This document shows positions 61,357 to 64,000 of a stretch of 64,000 bases of DNA, piece by piece. The notes beneath the pieces are model-generated. The model was not told the origin of the DNA and made no database searches. It worked only from the letters and a program-made list of their open reading frames with translations. Made by a program: the position numbers and the translations under genes. The number at the start of each line of letters is the position of its first letter. Position 1 is the first letter of the stretch. Source of the stretch: Limnoperna fortunei (Eukaryota > Mollusca > Bivalvia > Mytilida > Modiolidae); assembly GCA_944474755.1 (NCBI GenBank), contig OX104117.1, positions 72,516,926 through 72,580,925 on the forward strand, read 5' to 3'.

Positions 61357-61493
61357 ATTTGGGAACAGTCAAACAGTGGTCTCTTAGTGTCGGGGATAGT
61401 GTTTTGAACTGTTGCCCTCGTCCTACGACCTCTGGCAACAGTTCAAAACACTATCCTCTCCACCTCGGACCAACAGTTTGAATGTTCCCAAAT
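61357..61493. mobile_element. Long palindrome in copy B only
   Basis: Outer arms ATTTGGGAAC (61357) and GTTCCCAAAT (to 61493), inner arms GATAGTGTTTTGAACTGTTG.. (61395-61416) and the exact 22-bp complement (61434-61455), loop of 17 bases. Mismatches lie between the inner and outer arms. Copy A has no counterpart, so it is an insertion or a post-duplication rearrangement. Confidence 0.82.
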
Positions 61494-61823
61494 TACATAC
61501 GAAATAACTGTATGTAGCTGACAAATAGGACATCGTAATAAAATTAACAAAAAACACCAGAATATTACACATATGTGTATCAGGCGTTCATTCATTATTT
61601 GAGTATTGGGTGGTCAGCAAATAACGTTTGTGATCTCGTTGAGGTTGTGAGGTTATATTACGCACTGGGCTTGGACGATAGTGTGACGTGTTCCAAACTT
61701 GTCAAATCTTATATGTTATTGACCCTTTATTTAATTGTCCAATGGAAACATCACTTGCCAAAATTTTGAAAAACAGTGGGGTCGAATGTCAATAAACAAG
61801 TTGTTAACTAAATCTGCATTTAA

Positions 61824-62092
61824 GGTATCCGACCCATAATTGACCACGTGATCATATTTGGTGTCCCGGATGTCCATTGTTTGTCAATGGAGCAGACCTC
61901 GGTAATGTTCGGCAAACATCGGAACTACTATTTGAGCAACTAACTTTTTTCCTCAAAACAGTTAACTTTGACTCAAAGTAAAACAATATATTTTATTTGT
62001 ATCATTAATTAGTAATATATTAATTAAATAAAGCTGCATTTCTTGGTCTAAAAATAAAATTAAACGGTGACTTCAATTATGGGTCGGATACC
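61824..62092 (+). mobile_element. TTAA-flanked MITE, intact
   Basis: Exact 20-bp inverted ends starting GGTATCCGACCC, flanked by TTAA at 61820-61823 and 62093-62096. Copy A has the empty site with a single TTAA (53983-53986) in CAGCATTTAAAAATG. TTAA duplication is the hallmark of piggyBac-type transposition; the family assignment rests only on that. Confidence 0.92.
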
Positions 62093-62282
62093 TTAAAAAT
62101 TGTCCGCACCGTTTTTACATTGATCTCGAAAAAAAGAATTCAAAAACGTGTAAACAAGATCAGATGTGTACATGTTTATAGGTCCACATTGATGTTGATG
62201 AGCGAACAAATTGTTGAATCAAAAATAATGCAGATATACAATTATCGGATTAAGTTTGAAATGTCAAATGAGATAGCATTTG

Positions 62283-62545
62283 CTTTGATTGGATGTTTAT
62301 TTGACGTCCAGCGAGAAGTATTTCAACTATATTCAGGACAAGAACAAGCTATTAAACAAATAAACGGAGCGTTGGTATTTGACTTCCTCTGGAAGGAAGG
62401 TATGGAGGGTTGGGTAGCGGAAAACACTTGTGTAGCGACTACAATAAGCCGCTATTTTAAAATGGATTTTACGTATTTTGAACTACAAAACTTCCATCGA
62501 GAGGATTACCCCTATCCGTCGAGCCCTCATATTGTTGTCCCTGAA
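62283..62545 (-). mobile_element. CAAT-tailed retroposon with target duplication
   Basis: Flanked by AGATAGCATTTG (62271-62282) and AGATTGCGTTTG (62546-62557), an imperfect 12-bp target duplication. The unfilled sequence is visible in the sister unit (GAGATGGCTTTTGACTGAGA near 62918). A 150-codon frame crossing it (62120-62572) is fortuitous because it mixes host and repeat DNA. Confidence 0.8.
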
Positions 62546-63839
62546 AGATTGCGTTTGACTGAGAGCGTTTAAAAGTATTTCATGCTAAAATCAAATTTAA
62601 TTTATATACCTTGTAGTAGCTTAAATAACCATCGGACTTAACACATATATTATTGTCGAAACTTCAATGCGTTGACTTTTATTCTTTGAAGATGTACTCA
62701 GTTGCTTATATACGTTCCATTTCGTCTTTTATTTGTCTTAATAATAAAATGTGGATTTAATCTCTTTATTTGACATTGATCTCTATTAAATTAAATTCCA
62801 AAGCGTGTAAACAAGATCAGATATGTACATTTTTCTATGTCCAGAGTAGTCACGCAAACTGTTGAATCTAAGATGATACGGAAATACAATTAACGATTAA
62901 GTTTGAAATGTCAGATGAGATGGCTTTTGACTGAGACCATTAAAACTATTGTATGCTAAAATCATATTTAGATGTAAAATCTTGTATTAATTTAAAATAA
63001 CCTTTGGATCTTTTAAAGCATATAATTTTGTCGAAACTTAAATGCACACACCTATTATTCTTTGAACGATATGCTCAATTTCCTTTCTATATACCTGAAA
63101 TATTATTTGTCTTCATAATAAAATGTTGTTTTCATAAAAGTCATCTCTTCCCTTTATTATCTTCCTAGAAATTGTTCTTATCAAAAGTACACTGACATTT
63201 CTAAACTTTGTGTGAAACAAAGAGAATCCGCCATCTCTTATTATATATTAAATGGTAAAAGTTGCTTGCAACTCATTTAGCAACTATCTGCACATTCCTG
63301 CAGCTTATGTATGATTTCTGTTACAGATGAGGTCAAACGTTCTCGTCTGTACTTGATGCGTCACCAAATCATCCAATAGTAACATAACTACGTTCTTGTT
63401 TAATATTCTTGTTTCGGCCGTTCTGATTGGATGTTGCAGACACTGCAATCTAAAACAAGGGAGAGCCTACAGGAAACCGCGATGTAAGTTTAAGGAAAAA
63501 ACAGGTACTTTCATGCGCTTGTGGAAAGCCCATGTAAACTTCTTATCGTAATAAATATTCTTTTATGTCTTTTCAATCGCGTTGCTGCGTTTCAGTTGCA
63601 AAAAAGAGGCCAAAAATTAGCACTCGCGAAAGATCTCCGGCCATTCCCACAAGAGTTTGTAAGAACCTTTTATTCTTGCAAATCAAGTTATTGGGACTGA
63701 CACTGAAAACGATGGAGTATTTGTTAGTGACTTGGACTTTTGGTTGTCTAACGGTTGTAATGAGACCACTTTTTCCAAAATTAAAAAAATCATAGTATTT
63801 TTGAATGCATACAATTTACAATGTATCAGCTAAGTGGTA

Positions 63840-64000
63840 AAAAAGTTTGTTTGATTGTTTGAATGGTGTTTTAACACCACTTTAAGCAATTTTTCAGCAA
63901 TGTAACGGCGTCCTGTTTTTATTGGGGAGAGATCCGTGGTACCGGGAGAAAACCCAGAACTGCGGTATGAAGACTGGCGAGTACAACCTGCCTGCAGTGA
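63840..64000 (-). repeat. SINE copy cut by the window end
   Basis: TTTGAATGGTGTTTTAACAC, GCAATTTTTCAGCAATG, GGCGTCCTGTTTTTATTGG, GGTACCGGGAGAAAACCC and CTGCCTGCAGTGA; the tRNA-like head would lie past 64000. Confidence 0.8.

Larger units (their letters stand above)
58446..63830 (+). repeat. Segmental duplication, copy B
   Basis: Partner of copy A (see there for paired landmarks). B-specific events are a 269-bp TTAA MITE (61824-62092), about 400 bp with a long palindrome (61100-61510), and absence of about 950 bp present in A at 51900-52870. The retroposon at 62283 is shared. Confidence 0.9.

Noticed and set aside
62120..62572. A 150-codon open frame on the plus strand, the longest in the window.
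   Set aside because: It runs from duplicated spacer DNA into an antisense CAAT-tail retroposon and out again. The sister copy at 54000-54480 does not keep the frame, so it is fortuitous.

Overview
The window looks like non-genic DNA from a bivalve mollusc, probably a mussel. It is strongly AT-rich, carries no long open reading frame, and is packed with repeat families of kinds I associate with mussels: a tRNA-derived SINE, hammerhead-ribozyme repeats with the core CTGATGA...GAAACGCGCGTC, 3' ends of a retroelement reverse transcriptase, and many palindromic mini-transposons. The taxonomic call is inference from repeat style, not from a marker gene. I find no complete host protein-coding gene. 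Nearly every short open frame is chance or lies in a decayed transposon. Two short stretches (20630-20995 minus, 26619-26751 plus) could be exons, at low confidence.

Layout. 1-9000: scattered repeats (copies of a CAAT-tailed retroposon, SINEs, a 135-bp MITE at 4683, a TTAA MITE at 6213, a palindrome with 20-bp tandem units at 8722). 9047-13806: one Tc1/mariner transposon with both ends and TA target duplication. It is broken by a second terminal-inverted-repeat element (9735-12524), which holds a CAAT-tailed retroposon, which in turn holds a SINE: four levels of nesting. 13.8-23.4 kb: mostly featureless, with a 56-bp minisatellite split by a foldback (19.0-20.2 kb) and a perfect 32-bp-arm palindrome at 21503. 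23377-25623: an element whose two ends are inverted arrays of an ACGATATACG-type motif. 26-33 kb: reverse-transcriptase remnants, a ~130-bp repeat with GGCGGCCATTTTGAAA, a well-formed hammerhead ribozyme at 30010, a 55-bp minisatellite and a decayed LINE. 33-48 kb: more of the same families.

49.2-63.8 kb is the main structure: a direct, diverged segmental duplication. Copy A is about 49190-55955 and copy B about 58446-63830. The copies differ by clean insertions. A has a SINE, a CAAT-tail copy and a 47-bp triplication. B has a TTAA MITE whose empty site is intact in A, and a large palindrome. One CAAT-tail insertion is shared by both and so predates the duplication. Just left of B lies a hammerhead-ribozyme element with two direct repeats 360 bp apart.

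There is no operon or pathway to assemble. The content is mobile DNA acting on mobile DNA. The best leads are the ribozyme elements, the nested Tc1 locus and the dated insertions in the A/B duplication.
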